From positions 3,472,001-3,536,000 of the forward strand of contig OY759970.1 of assembly GCA_963662965.1 (NCBI GenBank): a DNA stretch of 64,000 bases, in the 5' to 3' direction. Made by a program: the position numbers and the translations under genes. This stretch comes from DTWD01 sp963662965 (GTDB lineage Bacteria > Acidobacteriota > Vicinamibacteria > Vicinamibacterales > UBA8438). Within the stretch, counting starts at the first letter, position 1, and the number at the start of each line of letters is the position of its first letter. The notes beneath the pieces are model-generated. The model worked only from the letters and a program-made list of their open reading frames with translations. It was not told the DNA's origin and did no database searches. Shown here one piece after another: positions 33,611-41,929 of the stretch.

Positions 33611-35235
33611 TGCGCTCGAAGCGCGGGGCGTTTCGCGGCGCGCTGGTTTTCACGATCGCGCTCGTGGGGTTTGCGGCTGTCGGTGCGCTGGGTGCCGAGC
33701 AATCGGTTGCGGCGCGGCTCGATGCGGCGGTCGCCGAGTTCTGGACCGCGACCTCCGACGATGAGGTCGCCGCGGCGAGGGCTGCGATCCTCGCCACTGA
33801 CCCGGACATCGAGGCGGTGTGGTCGCGGTTGCGGCGCGGACGGACGTACGCCCGTGACGTCCCGACGGGACGGCAGCGCCTCGCGCGGGACAACCGCGAC
33901 GGGACGGTGCATGACTATGTCGTGCTGATCCCGGACAGCTACGACCCGGCCACGCGCTATCCGGTGCGGGTGTATCTCCATGGCGGCGTGGCCCGACCGA
34001 AGCGCGAGAACGGGGTGTTCTGGCGGAACGAAGAGCGGATTGCCAGCGACGATGCCATCGTGGTCACGCCTGGCGGCTGGGCCGAGTCGCTCTGGTGGGA
34101 GGAGAGCCAGATCGAGAATCTGGCCGGCATCCTCAACGACCTCAAGCGGACGTACAACCTCGACGAGAATCGCGTCTTCTTGCTCGGGATCTCCGACGGG
34201 GCGACCGGCGTCTACTATCAAGCGCTGAAGGCGACGACGCCGTGGGCCGCCTTTCTTCCGTTCAACGGGCATCCCGTGGTACTGGCGAACCCGGCGTCCG
34301 AGGCCGACGGTGACATGCACGTCACCAATCTGCGCAACAAACCGCTCTTCGTCATCAACGGCGGCCGCGACCCGCTCTATCCGACCTCATCCGTCATGCC
34401 GTTCATGCGTCTCTTTCAAGACGCCGGGGTCTCGATCGACTTCCGACCGCAGCCCGACGCCGGACACGACATGAGCTGGTGGGAGGACGAGGCGCCCGCG
34501 ATGGACGAGTTCATGGCGGAATGGGCCCGGCGTCCGATGCCGCCGAAACTCTCATGGGAGACCGAGCGGACCGATCGCTACAACCGCGCGCACTGGCTCG
34601 TCATCGATGAGCTCGGGTCCGTCGCGGGCGAGCCGGATCTCGACCCGCACAACGCCCTCGTCGATCCGACACAGGGCGTCCCGCTCGGGATCAACATGCT
34701 GGGCGAGCTGCAAGACGGGACGGGGCTTCGGATCTTCGAGGTCGGCGAGGACTCGATCGCGTCGGCGGCCGGCATGGTCGACCAAGACACGATCGTCGGA
34801 GTCGATGGCCAGCTCAATCCCTCTGTCGAGGATCTCAAGCAGGCGCTGATCGGCTTTGCGCCCGGCCAGCGCATTCTGCTGGCGGTGCTGCGCGGAGGCG
34901 ACCGATTGGAATTGACGTTGGTCTATCCGGCCGAGGCGGCGCCGCGTAGCCGCCAGGCCTTTCCGCAGACCCGCCTCTCGGGGCGAGTCGAGCTCGACCA
35001 GCGACGCAATCACGTGACCGCGTATACGCGAGGGGTCACCCGGTTCACGCTGCTGCTCTCGCCCGAGCAGTTCGACTTCACGCAGCCGATCACGATCGAC
35101 ACCAACGGCGTCACGGTGTTCGATGGGGTCGTCGCGCCTGACGTCGACACGCTGCTTCGGTGGGCCGCGCTCGACCAGGACCGTACCGCGATGTTCGGAG
35201 CGGAGCTAGAGGTCGAGGTGCAGGCCGAGCAGTAG
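33610..35235 (+). CDS. Secreted esterase/peptidase-like hydrolase with PDZ domain
   Basis: 541 residues, GTG start overlapping the previous stop. Signal peptide to about residue 30. The alpha/beta hydrolase part (about 95-310) has VRVYLHGGVARP, nucleophile VFLLGISDGATGVYY, acid FVINGGRDPLYPTSS and His in PDAGHDMSWWEDE, resembling PHB depolymerase-like esterases. A PDZ-like domain follows (about 390-445: GLRIFEVGEDSIASAAGMVD, QDTIVGVDGQLNPSVEDLKQ), then a beta tail. Hydrolase-PDZ fusions are known in Acidobacteriota and Planctomycetota; substrate unknown. The gap 35236-35346 is empty. Confidence 0.85.
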   Translation: MRSKRGAFRGALVFTIALVGFAAVGALGAEQSVAARLDAAVAEFWTATSDDEVAAARAAILATDPDIEAVWSRLRRGRTYARDVPTGRQRLARDNRDGTVHDYVVLIPDSYDPATRYPVRVYLHGGVARPKRENGVFWRNEERIASDDAIVVTPGGWAESLWWEESQIENLAGILNDLKRTYNLDENRVFLLGISDGATGVYYQALKATTPWAAFLPFNGHPVVLANPASEADGDMHVTNLRNKPLFVINGGRDPLYPTSSVMPFMRLFQDAGVSIDFRPQPDAGHDMSWWEDEAPAMDEFMAEWARRPMPPKLSWETERTDRYNRAHWLVIDELGSVAGEPDLDPHNALVDPTQGVPLGINMLGELQDGTGLRIFEVGEDSIASAAGMVDQDTIVGVDGQLNPSVEDLKQALIGFAPGQRILLAVLRGGDRLELTLVYPAEAAPRSRQAFPQTRLSGRVELDQRRNHVTAYTRGVTRFTLLLSPEQFDFTQPITIDTNGVTVFDGVVAPDVDTLLRWAALDQDRTAMFGAELEVEVQAEQ

Positions 35236-35346
35236 GGTCGACAGTGGACCTTGTTCGCATCGCGGTTGGGAACAGCGAGGCGGTGCTCGCGCCGGCCACG
35301 GCGGCGGTCGAGTTGGTGAGAAGGCGGCGTCGGGTCACAGACTTCG

Positions 35347-35985
35347 TCATGGGTCGGTAAATCCTATTTCGGTGTGGGAGCCGTCGCAAAACGGCATCGT
35401 TCGTGATCCGCCGCAGCGGCAGAGCGTGAAGCGTTCCCGTGCGGCACCCACCGCCCAGGCGATGCCCTCGAGCTCGACTTCGCCCTCGACGGCGAGCGGT
35501 CCGTTCTTGAGCGCGCGGATCGTCGGTGGTCGGCGGTCGCCGATGCCGGCCGGGTTGTCTGCTGTGTTCACGGTGGAGGTCAGCGCCCCAGACGGGCAGC
35601 GATTCACCACGTCGACGACCCGATCGGCCTCGGCGTTGTCTGGCAGGATCCAGGGGCGCCGCGTCGTGTCGAACACCTCCGGTAGCCCGCGCGTGCAGAC
35701 GCCGAGATGGGCGCAGATGCTGGCGTTGTACTGCACGTCGACCCGCCCACTATAGGTCTTGGCGGCATCGGCGACGATCTCGGTCTGCGCATCCTTGCTG
35801 AATTGATACGGCCCGTGCGCGCCGTCGCAGAACGGTTTGTTCTTCGAGTAGCCGCACCGACACAGCGCCGGTTCCGGCTCGGTCGGCACGGTGTCGCCGG
35901 CGGCGTTGACGATACGGCTGACGCCCGATACGACATAGGGTCCGCGCGGCGTGACCGCGATGGCTGCGGGTTTCTCTTCAGACAC
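35347..35985 (-). CDS. CDGSH iron-sulfur / divergent 4Fe-4S (Fer4_19) protein
   Basis: 212 residues, GTG 35985 start with GGAG upstream; the open frame above is not real. Two CDGSH-type 2Fe-2S sites: CRCGYSKNKPFCDGAHGPYQ near residue 45 (CDGAH variant) and CRCGGSRTMPFCDGSHTEIG at the C-terminus. Between them a (4Fe-4S) mono-cluster domain carries ASICAHLGVCTRGLPEVF and VNRCPSGALT. This three-part architecture is common; an electron-transfer or redox-sensing role is assumed. Confidence 0.92.
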   Translation of the reverse strand: MSEEKPAAIAVTPRGPYVVSGVSRIVNAAGDTVPTEPEPALCRCGYSKNKPFCDGAHGPYQFSKDAQTEIVADAAKTYSGRVDVQYNASICAHLGVCTRGLPEVFDTTRRPWILPDNAEADRVVDVVNRCPSGALTSTVNTADNPAGIGDRRPPTIRALKNGPLAVEGEVELEGIAWAVGAARERFTLCRCGGSRTMPFCDGSHTEIGFTDP

Positions 35986-36036
35986 GTGATGGCTCCAAGC
36001 GCAAAAATACCACACCGCTCGACTGTTCGAACAAAG

Positions 36037-36062
36037 ACCAGGGCGCGCACCGGGCCGCAGGC
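36037..36062 (+). repeat. Short fragment of the intergenic repeat
   Basis: AGGGCGCGCACCGGGCCGCAGG followed by CCACATCTAA keeps the two ends of the family with the middle missing. It sits between the CDGSH gene start and the phosphatase gene stop. Confidence 0.45.
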
Positions 36063-36067
36063 CACAT

Positions 36068-37195
36068 CTAATCAATAGGTAGCGGAGGCAGTCGTCGAAT
36101 GGCCAGCACGGTGAGGTCGTCGGCCAGCTTCGTGTCGGCGGCGTACTGCTCGACCGCGCGAAAGATCGTGGCGCCGAGTTCATCGACCCCTGCGTCCTGG
36201 TGGGCGGCCAGGATGTTCCGGAGTCCGATCTCGTCGAACGGAACGCCCGCGGTGTTCTCCGCTTCAGTCACGCCGTCGCTGTAGGCGACCACCAGATCAC
36301 CAACGCCGAGCGTCAGCTCGGCCGCCTTGTAGGTGGCGCCGTCGAACATGCCAAGCGCCATCCCATCGACGCTCAGCGGCTCGATGCTGCCGTCGGTGCG
36401 GCACACAAGCAGCGGCGTTTGACCGGCATTGATAAAGGTAAGCGTCCCGGTCGTCGGCTCGACCACGGCGATGAACATCGTGATGAAACGCGAACCGGGA
36501 GTCTGCTCATAGACCAGTCGATTGAGTCGTGTGACGAGCCCGACAAGCGTCAGGTCTTCAGGCGCGAGCGTCCGCAGCATCGCGACGACGAGGGCCATGA
36601 GCAGACGGCCGTCTGGCAGCGGACGGATGTCGTAGCAGTCGCCGCTGATCGTGTTGGCCGGTCGCGTGCGCCCCGCCGCTTCGATCCCAGGGGTAGCCTG
36701 TGTGTGCTGCGGCAGCATCGAAAGCTGGGTCTGGCGGGCGATCTCGAGATCATTCTTCAGAGTGAGCCGGTCGGCCACCTCGAGCAGCACCAGGAGGTTG
36801 ACCAGGACGAACCCGATGAGCAGCCAGCCGGTACCGTCCTCCCAGAGCGGCGTTGGAATCGAGACGCTCAGGATGAACGGAATGATCGAGAGACGGACGA
36901 GTCCGAACCCGTCGAACAGCTCAAGCAGACCGAAGAGAAACACCGCGAGGGCGGCACCAAACAGTGCCCGTCTGGCGGGCGAGAGCTTCGCCGTAAAGGC
37001 GATGAAGAGGAGGCGGGCTCGGACCGCGAAACGCTTAAACGGGGGGAACTCCGCGTAGGTGGCTTCGTCGACGTGCCGCGTGAAGAAGTGATAGGCGTCC
37101 CGGGTGTCGCGGGTGAACAACCGTTGAAGATCCTCGCCCTTGAGGTCCTTTGTATACATGTCGAAGAAATCGTTGCGACGATTGCGGGGAGCCAC
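36068..37195 (-). CDS. SpoIIE/RsbU-type PP2C phosphatase lacking the DVxGKG motif
   Basis: 375 residues: cytoplasmic N-terminal region, two to three membrane segments (about 70-150, LFGAALAVFLFGLLELFDGF), a linker helix (LEIARQTQLSMLPQHT) and a PPM/SpoIIE domain (GDCYDIRPLPDGRLLMAL ... INAGQTPLLVCRTDG, LVVAYSDGVTEAEN, LADDLTVLAIRR). Family members read DGRLLxALGDVAGKGxPAALLM before the next helix. Here DGRLLMAL runs straight into VVAMLRTLAPE, so about 18 residues with the metal-binding Asp-Val-x-Gly motif are gone, in frame. Activity is doubtful. Start GTG 37195 or ATG 37159. Confidence 0.82.
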   Translation of the reverse strand: MAPRNRRNDFFDMYTKDLKGEDLQRLFTRDTRDAYHFFTRHVDEATYAEFPPFKRFAVRARLLFIAFTAKLSPARRALFGAALAVFLFGLLELFDGFGLVRLSIIPFILSVSIPTPLWEDGTGWLLIGFVLVNLLVLLEVADRLTLKNDLEIARQTQLSMLPQHTQATPGIEAAGRTRPANTISGDCYDIRPLPDGRLLMALVVAMLRTLAPEDLTLVGLVTRLNRLVYEQTPGSRFITMFIAVVEPTTGTLTFINAGQTPLLVCRTDGSIEPLSVDGMALGMFDGATYKAAELTLGVGDLVVAYSDGVTEAENTAGVPFDEIGLRNILAAHQDAGVDELGATIFRAVEQYAADTKLADDLTVLAIRRLPPLPID

Positions 37196-37224
37196 TTAAC
37201 GATAATCACATAATACAGTGACAC

Positions 37225-37470
37225 CTAGAACAGCGCGGCCTGTTTCCAGAACGCTGCCACCAGAGTCGGGCGTCGGCTCATCCGGCGAAGCGCCTGCCGG
37301 GCGGCGTCCCTCAGTTCCCACAGCTCATGGGGACAGCGGTTCGGGATCTCATGCTGCTTGAGATAGCCCCAGATGTGTTCGCCCGGATTCAGTTCGGGCG
37401 CATACGCCGGGAGGAATTCCACCGTGAGTTGGTCGCCCTGGTTGGCCACGAAGTCCCGGACGAGACGACT
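37225..37470 (-). pseudogene. IS630-family transposase, C-terminal fragment
   Basis: The frame reads SRLVRDFVANQGDQLTVEFL, PAYAPELNPGEHIWGYLKQH (last catalytic acid in the PELNPGEHxW motif) and WELRDAARQALRRMSRRPT to KQAALF-stop. This is the last third of an IS630 (DDE_3) transposase. Upstream it is interrupted at 37471 by the MITE. TACAGTGACACC at 37213-37224 may be the original IS end. Inactive. Confidence 0.82.
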
Positions 37471-37635
37471 TAGGAGTCCCTGGTGAGAGTCGAGCGTTGC
37501 ACCGAGACTGGCGAGGCGCCAGGCTCGCCAGGCGCGACGAGGGAGAATACCGGGAGTATTAGACCGAGGAGCAACGCCGCGAGACGGGATGCATCGCCAG
37601 TCGAATGCAGCGTGACTCTCACCAGGGACTCCTTA
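37471..37635 (+). mobile_element. 165-bp MITE, copy 1
   Basis: Perfect 19-bp inverted ends AGGAGTCCCTGGTGAGAGT (37472-37490) and its complement (37615-37633), with TA at both edges. Core blocks GGCGCGACGAGGGAGAATAC, GGGAGTATT, GACCGAGGAGCAACGCCGCG and GGGATGCATCGCC are shared with copy 2 at 59608-59772. No coding capacity. It interrupts the IS630 remnant and lies 58 bases before the DUF2007 gene. Confidence 0.88.
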
Positions 37636-37692
37636 GCAGTATACGAATCACGCCGAGCGAGAGGTTCGTGATAAAACCCGTCCGAGCGCGCG

Positions 37693-38031
37693 ATGTCCGA
37701 ACTCAAGAGAATCTACACCGCCGACGGACCGGGGGATGCCCATGTCCTGCGCGGGTTGCTCGAGGTCGAGGGGATTCAGGCGGTGGTTCGTGGCGACGGC
37801 ATGGTGCCGCTTCAGAGTGGCAGCCCCTTCACCATCGAGACGCGGCCCTCGGTGTGGGTGCTCGCCGATGCGAGCGAGCGGTACGCTCGGGCGGTTGCGA
37901 TCGCTGAGGAGTACGCCGCGAAGAAACGGGCCGACACCGCCGCGGGCGAGCTGTGGCGGTGTCCCTCGTGCGGTGAGACCGTCGAGGCGCAGTTCGCGGC
38001 GTGCTGGAACTGCGGTGTTGCGCAAGATTAG
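37693..38031 (+). CDS. DUF2007 protein with C-terminal zinc ribbon
   Basis: 112 residues. The DUF2007 (putative signal-transducing) fold is at 1-75 (ELKRIYTADGPGDAHVLRGL, EVEGIQAVVRGDGMVPL), followed by a rubredoxin-like zinc ribbon WRCPSCGETVEAQFAACWNC (two CxxC pairs). Cytoplasmic; role unknown. The MITE lies directly upstream, so its promoter may be affected. Confidence 0.8.
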   Translation: MSELKRIYTADGPGDAHVLRGLLEVEGIQAVVRGDGMVPLQSGSPFTIETRPSVWVLADASERYARAVAIAEEYAAKKRADTAAGELWRCPSCGETVEAQFAACWNCGVAQD

Positions 38032-38120
38032 ACGAGGCTGACTGCCCCGAACCCCGTCGCGGTCACTCGCGGGAGCCCGATGCCCCGCTCCGTTCCCGCG
38101 GGGCGCGCCGTGCGCGCCCT
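38032..38120 (-). repeat. Intergenic GC-rich repeat, copy E
   Basis: Begins GACGAGGCTGACTGCCCCGA, has CGGTCACTCGCGGGAGCCCG and ends GGGCGCGCCGTGCGCGCCCTA. On its own (minus) strand the unit starts TAGGGCGCGCACGGCGCGCC, where TAG is the stop codon of the PEGA gene. It fills the whole space between two convergent genes. Confidence 0.78.
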
Positions 38121-39399
38121 ATGGCTGTGGAAGCATGTCGCCCTCGAACGTCACCTTCTCGCCCGGGACGATGAGCACATCGAGCTGCATCGACTCATAG
38201 CCCGGGTGCCGGATCTCGATCGTGTGCGGACCCTCCTCGAGTCGGAGCCGCTGGAAAATCCCGTCGAAATCGTTGACGATTCCGACGAAGTAGCCGTCGG
38301 CGTAGACCTGCGCGTAGCGCGGGCGCACCTTCAGACGGAGAAACCCGGTGTAGGCGTCAGCGGCGTTGTAGGCGTAGACCCCGGTGCCGTAGTACGCGGA
38401 GCCGTAGTACGGAAAACCATAATGGTACGGGCCGTACCCGGAGTACCCCACGTGGGCATACAGCGGCCCGTGTCCAAACCCGACTCCGAAGGAGAACCCG
38501 GGGAAGTAGAAGTAGGATCCGTACACCCGCGGGTATGAGTATCCGGGAAAATAGACGTGCTTGTGCCGGTATCCGTACCCATACCCATAGCGCGGCCCGT
38601 GATACCCGTATCCGTACCTATAGTTGTAGCTATAGCGGTGGCCACCGTAGTTGCGCCCGCCGCCGTACCCGGCGTAGCCGCCGTTCCCTCGGTACCCCGA
38701 CGGTGTACTAGCCGGCGGCCGCGGCACGGCCGTGCCCGTCACCGCGCTTGTCGAGGGAAGGACGCCGGTTGGACGGCGCACGGCGCGTCCGCCGACGTGG
38801 CCGCCGTTCGAGCTTTCGGTCGCTACGCCCCCGCGACCGGTCGGTGAACGCCGGACGACGCTCCCGCGCGTTGTCCCCGCGCGCTGACCGTCGACGGCGA
38901 GCTCGGCGCTACCCGTGGCCCCGACGTTCCGGCCGGCATTCCCTTGGCCGGTCGGGCGGCGACGCACGACACTGCCTCGCCCCGAACGGGTCGGCGCTTG
39001 ACCCGCGGCCGCGCCCCCGGCGGTGCGTCCGCTCGTATCCGTCCGCGCCGACGGCGACCGCCGCGGGACCACCTGTGATGTGCGACCGCGCGACGGTGGT
39101 GCCTGGGCCGACGGTGCGCGCGCCGCGGGAGCGGTCCGCCGCGGTGATGGTGCTTGCGCCCTGGGCCGTGGCGCAGACCGTGACGGCGCTCGCCGGCCTT
39201 GAGACGGTGCTTGCGCCCGAGGCGCGGACTGAGAGGGCGCTCGCCGGGCTTGGGAAGACGGTGCGGACCGCGGCGCCGACGCCTGACCACTACTGCCGCC
39301 GCGGCGTCGAGCCCGTTGAGCCTCTTCGGCCATCAGCTGGGGAGCGCTTAGCGTCAGGACGAGAGAGACCGCCAGGAGAGAGAGTGCTGCGCGTGCCAT
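38119..39399 (-). CDS. Secreted PEGA-domain protein with basic and Gly/Tyr-rich regions
   Basis: 426 residues, ATG 39399 with GGAGGAG upstream. Signal peptide to LMAEEA, then about 170 residues rich in Arg, Ser, Pro and Ala (SAPRAQAPSQGRRAPSRSAP style), two near-repeats GSVVRRRPTGQG and GSVVRRSPTGRG, a Gly/Tyr-rich stretch (YNYRYGYGYHGPRYGYGYGY), and a C-terminal PEGA domain (FLRLKVRPRYAQVYADGYFV, GPHTIEIRHPGYESMQL). PEGA is a surface-protein beta module. Likely cell-surface or outer-membrane associated; the repeats may vary between strains. Confidence 0.82.
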   Translation of the reverse strand: MARAALSLLAVSLVLTLSAPQLMAEEAQRARRRGGSSGQASAPRSAPSSQARRAPSQSAPRAQAPSQGRRAPSRSAPRPRAQAPSPRRTAPAARAPSAQAPPSRGRTSQVVPRRSPSARTDTSGRTAGGAAAGQAPTRSGRGSVVRRRPTGQGNAGRNVGATGSAELAVDGQRAGTTRGSVVRRSPTGRGGVATESSNGGHVGGRAVRRPTGVLPSTSAVTGTAVPRPPASTPSGYRGNGGYAGYGGGRNYGGHRYSYNYRYGYGYHGPRYGYGYGYRHKHVYFPGYSYPRVYGSYFYFPGFSFGVGFGHGPLYAHVGYSGYGPYHYGFPYYGSAYYGTGVYAYNAADAYTGFLRLKVRPRYAQVYADGYFVGIVNDFDGIFQRLRLEEGPHTIEIRHPGYESMQLDVLIVPGEKVTFEGDMLPQP

Positions 39400-39560
39400 G
39401 GTGTAGCTCCTCCGTGGCGGGCTGGCACTGGTTAGCGTAGCACGGGCCGTGCCACTCGAAAAGCGGGTCATACACTACGGCAATCGGCCGAATACGTGCC
39501 GTCGAGAGGCTGCGGCTGTCCCCTCCAGAGGGCAGGGCTGACACCGATGCTGCACCGCTC

Positions 39561-39658
39561 AGGGCGCGCACGGCGCGCCCCCGCCGGCACGGCGTGCGCG
39601 TCTTGGGGTCCCCACGAGTGCCGGCGGCGGGGTTCGGGGCCGCAGGCCCCGTCTAAGA
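39561..39658 (+). repeat. Intergenic GC-rich repeat, copy F
   Basis: CAGGGCGCGCACGGCGCGCC to GCCGGCACGGCGTGCGCG, GGGGTCCCCACGAGTGCCGG, and GGGGCCGCAGGCCCCGTCTAAGA. The GGGGCC-GCA-GGCCCC hairpin is perfect. It lies upstream of the DUF6812-like remnant; a TACAAT box (39673-39678) follows. Confidence 0.78.
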
Positions 39659-39697
39659 TGAGAAAGGAATACTACAATCGACCGGCGCGGAACGAAT

Positions 39698-40020
39698 ATG
39701 ACCGACCTCCGAGTAAGAAAGCGGCAGGCGCTCGTGACGGTGATGCTGGCTAACGGGCAAACCACTCGCGGGTCCTTTTTTCTGTCCGAGTCGGCGGCAG
39801 ACCATGCGGGGCCTGAGCGAATCGACGATCTGCTCAACACCTCGGATCGCTTCGTGCCGTTCCACGTCGACGCCGACACCGGTTTGCCACGGATCATTAC
39901 TGTTCACGCGGTCTCAGATCGTCATAGTGCATATTCCTGACGCGAAGGTGAAACTGGTTCACGACTCTGCGTACGAGATCGCGCGTCGCGAGCGGGCGAC
40001 GGTTTTGCTGACCAACGGCG
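39698..40020 (+). pseudogene. DUF6812-like protein, frameshifted and truncated
   Basis: ATG 39698 gives MTDLRVRKRQALVTVMLANG and TRGSFFLSESAADHAGPERI. The frame breaks near 39905-39920; in the next frame it continues SQIVIVHIPDAKVKLVHDSA, EIARRERATVLLTNGDR, a second half of the same small beta-rich domain. It then stops being recognisable at about 40020, where PilT sequence starts. TACAAT at 39673-39678 is a likely -10 box. The family name is tentative. Confidence 0.6.
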
Positions 40021-40514
40021 ATCGTCCTGGTCGGCGAGATGCGCGACCTCGAGACGATTGCCATCGCCATCGAGACCGCGGAAACGGGGCACCTCGTTTT
40101 CGGCACGCTCCACACCACGACCGCGGCGTCGACGGTCGATCGCATCATCGACCAGTTTCCGCCCGACCAGCAGGCGCAGATCAGGGTCATGCTCTCCGAG
40201 TCGCTGCGGGGGTGATCGCCCAGAACCTGTGCAAGAAGGTCGGCGGCGGTCGCGTCGCCGCGCTCGAGGTGCTGATTCCGAACTCGGCTATCAGTAATCT
40301 CATTCGCGAAAGGAAGACGTTCCAAATCCCGTCGATGATGCAGGTCGGCAAAGCGAGCGGCATGGTGGTGCTGAATGACGTGCTGATGGATTTGGTTGCG
40401 AGCAAGTTGGTCGAGCCGGAGGAGGCCTACCGGAATGCGTTCGACAAGGACGGGTTTGCGACGTTGCTCAAGCGAGCCAACATCGATACGAGATTTGTGC
40501 CAAACGGCCAGTAG
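40021..40514 (+). pseudogene. pilT: Type IV pilus retraction ATPase PilT, C-terminal half, frameshifted
   Basis: Reads IVLVGEMRDLETIAIAIETA, GHLVFGTLHTTTAASTVDRI, DQFPPDQQAQIRVMLSESLR in one frame, then after CTGCGGGGGTGATCG shifts to VIAQNLCKKVGGGRVAALEV, LIPNSAISNLIRERKTFQIP to KRANIDTRFVPNGQ. These are Walker B, His box and C-terminal PilT motifs. The N-terminal PAS-like domain and Walker A are missing, replaced by the DUF6812 fragment. It cannot function as a motor. Confidence 0.85.
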
Positions 40515-40531
40515 ACTAGGAGGCGAGAGTC

Positions 40532-41884
40532 ATGCGATTGACGTGGATACCGGTAATTGCCCTCCCGCTCGCGCTGGTTGCGCCGCTCAGCGCCGAAGAC
40601 TGGGCGCAGTGGCGCGGCTCAGACCGATTGGGCGTCTGGCAGGAGAGTGGCATCCTCGACTCGTTTCCATCGGATGGCCTCAAGGTGGCATGGCGGGCTC
40701 CGGTGCGGTCCGGGTTTTCAGGGCCCGCCGTCGCCGATGGCCGGGTGTTCGTCCTCGATTGGCAGGAAGACCCGGCGTCGCGGACGATGGACGGCACCGA
40801 GCGTGCAGTCGCGTTCGACGAAGAGACCGGCGAGCTCCTCTGGATGCACGAATGGCCAACCACCTATCGGATGCTGATGGCCTCGTATGCGGTCGGTCCG
40901 CGCTCAACGCCGACCGTCGATGGCGACCGGGTCTATGTGGTCGGGGCGACCGGTCGACTGTTTTGTCTCAACGTCGACACGGGCGCAGTGATCTGGAGCA
41001 AGGACTACATCGCGCAGTACGACACCAGCGTTCCGACGTGGGGCATTGCCAGCTCCCCGCTCGTCGATGGCGACAAGCTGATCACGGTGGTCGGCGGCGA
41101 GCCCGACGCGCTCGTCGTGGCGTTCGACAAGCACACCGGCGAGGAGCTGTGGCACGCCATCGAGGTCGTCGGCGAGATGGGCTACGGCCAGCCGGTCATC
41201 TTTGAGGCCGGAGGCGCGCGTCAGCTCATCATCTGGCATGCGGCGGCGCTCGTATCGCTCAATCCCGAGACCGGCGAGGCGTACTGGGAGCAAGAGTGGG
41301 AAGTTGGCGCTGGGATGTCGGTCGCGACCCCGGTCAAGAGTGGCGACTACCTGCTCGTCTCGCAGTTCTACAACGGCTCGCTGATGATGCGGCTCAATCA
41401 AGACCGCCCTGCGGCGACGATGCTCTGGAAGGGGAGCAGTCGGAGCGAGATACCGACTGACACCGACGGGTTGCACTCGCTCATCACGACACCGCTCATC
41501 ATCGACGATTACATCTACGGCGTCGGCAGCTACGGCGAGCTGCGTGGTCTCGATGCGCGAACCGGCGAGCGGCTCTGGATGAGTGCCCAGATGACGGCAC
41601 AGGCACGGTGGGGCGCCGCCTTCCTGGTCAAGCATGGGGACCGCTATTTCGTCAACAACGACGACGGGTTTCTGATCATCGCGCAGTTCACCCCGGCCGG
41701 CTATGTCGAGCTCGACCGGACGCGGCTGATCGAGCCGAACGGGAGCTCTGGTATCGGCGCCGGTCCGCAGAAGCGGTGGGACCGACCGATCAATTGGTCG
41801 CATCCGGCGTACGCCAACAAGCACGTCGTGCACCGCAACAACACGGAGCTGATTCGGGTGTCACTCGCCGCCGCGGATTATTAG
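40532..41884 (+). CDS. Periplasmic PQQ-like beta-propeller protein (paralogue 1)
   Basis: 450 residues with AGGAGG 8-13 bases upstream of ATG 40532. Signal peptide MRLTWIPVIALPLALVAPLSA, then repeated propeller blades with the tryptophan-docking-type phrases DTGAVIWSKDY, HTGEELWHAIE, ETGEAYWEQEW and RTGERLWMSAQ. Starts EDWAQWRGSDRLGVW, as in outer-membrane-assembly-like WD/PQQ proteins of Acidobacteriota. No dehydrogenase active-site Asp region or cytochrome domain is evident. Probably a secreted quinoprotein-like or binding protein; a close paralogue follows. Confidence 0.85.
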   Translation: MRLTWIPVIALPLALVAPLSAEDWAQWRGSDRLGVWQESGILDSFPSDGLKVAWRAPVRSGFSGPAVADGRVFVLDWQEDPASRTMDGTERAVAFDEETGELLWMHEWPTTYRMLMASYAVGPRSTPTVDGDRVYVVGATGRLFCLNVDTGAVIWSKDYIAQYDTSVPTWGIASSPLVDGDKLITVVGGEPDALVVAFDKHTGEELWHAIEVVGEMGYGQPVIFEAGGARQLIIWHAAALVSLNPETGEAYWEQEWEVGAGMSVATPVKSGDYLLVSQFYNGSLMMRLNQDRPAATMLWKGSSRSEIPTDTDGLHSLITTPLIIDDYIYGVGSYGELRGLDARTGERLWMSAQMTAQARWGAAFLVKHGDRYFVNNDDGFLIIAQFTPAGYVELDRTRLIEPNGSSGIGAGPQKRWDRPINWSHPAYANKHVVHRNNTELIRVSLAAADY

Positions 41885-41929
41885 GTGGCGCCGTCGGCGT
41901 GGCGGTGGCCTACTGGAGCATTGACGAGC

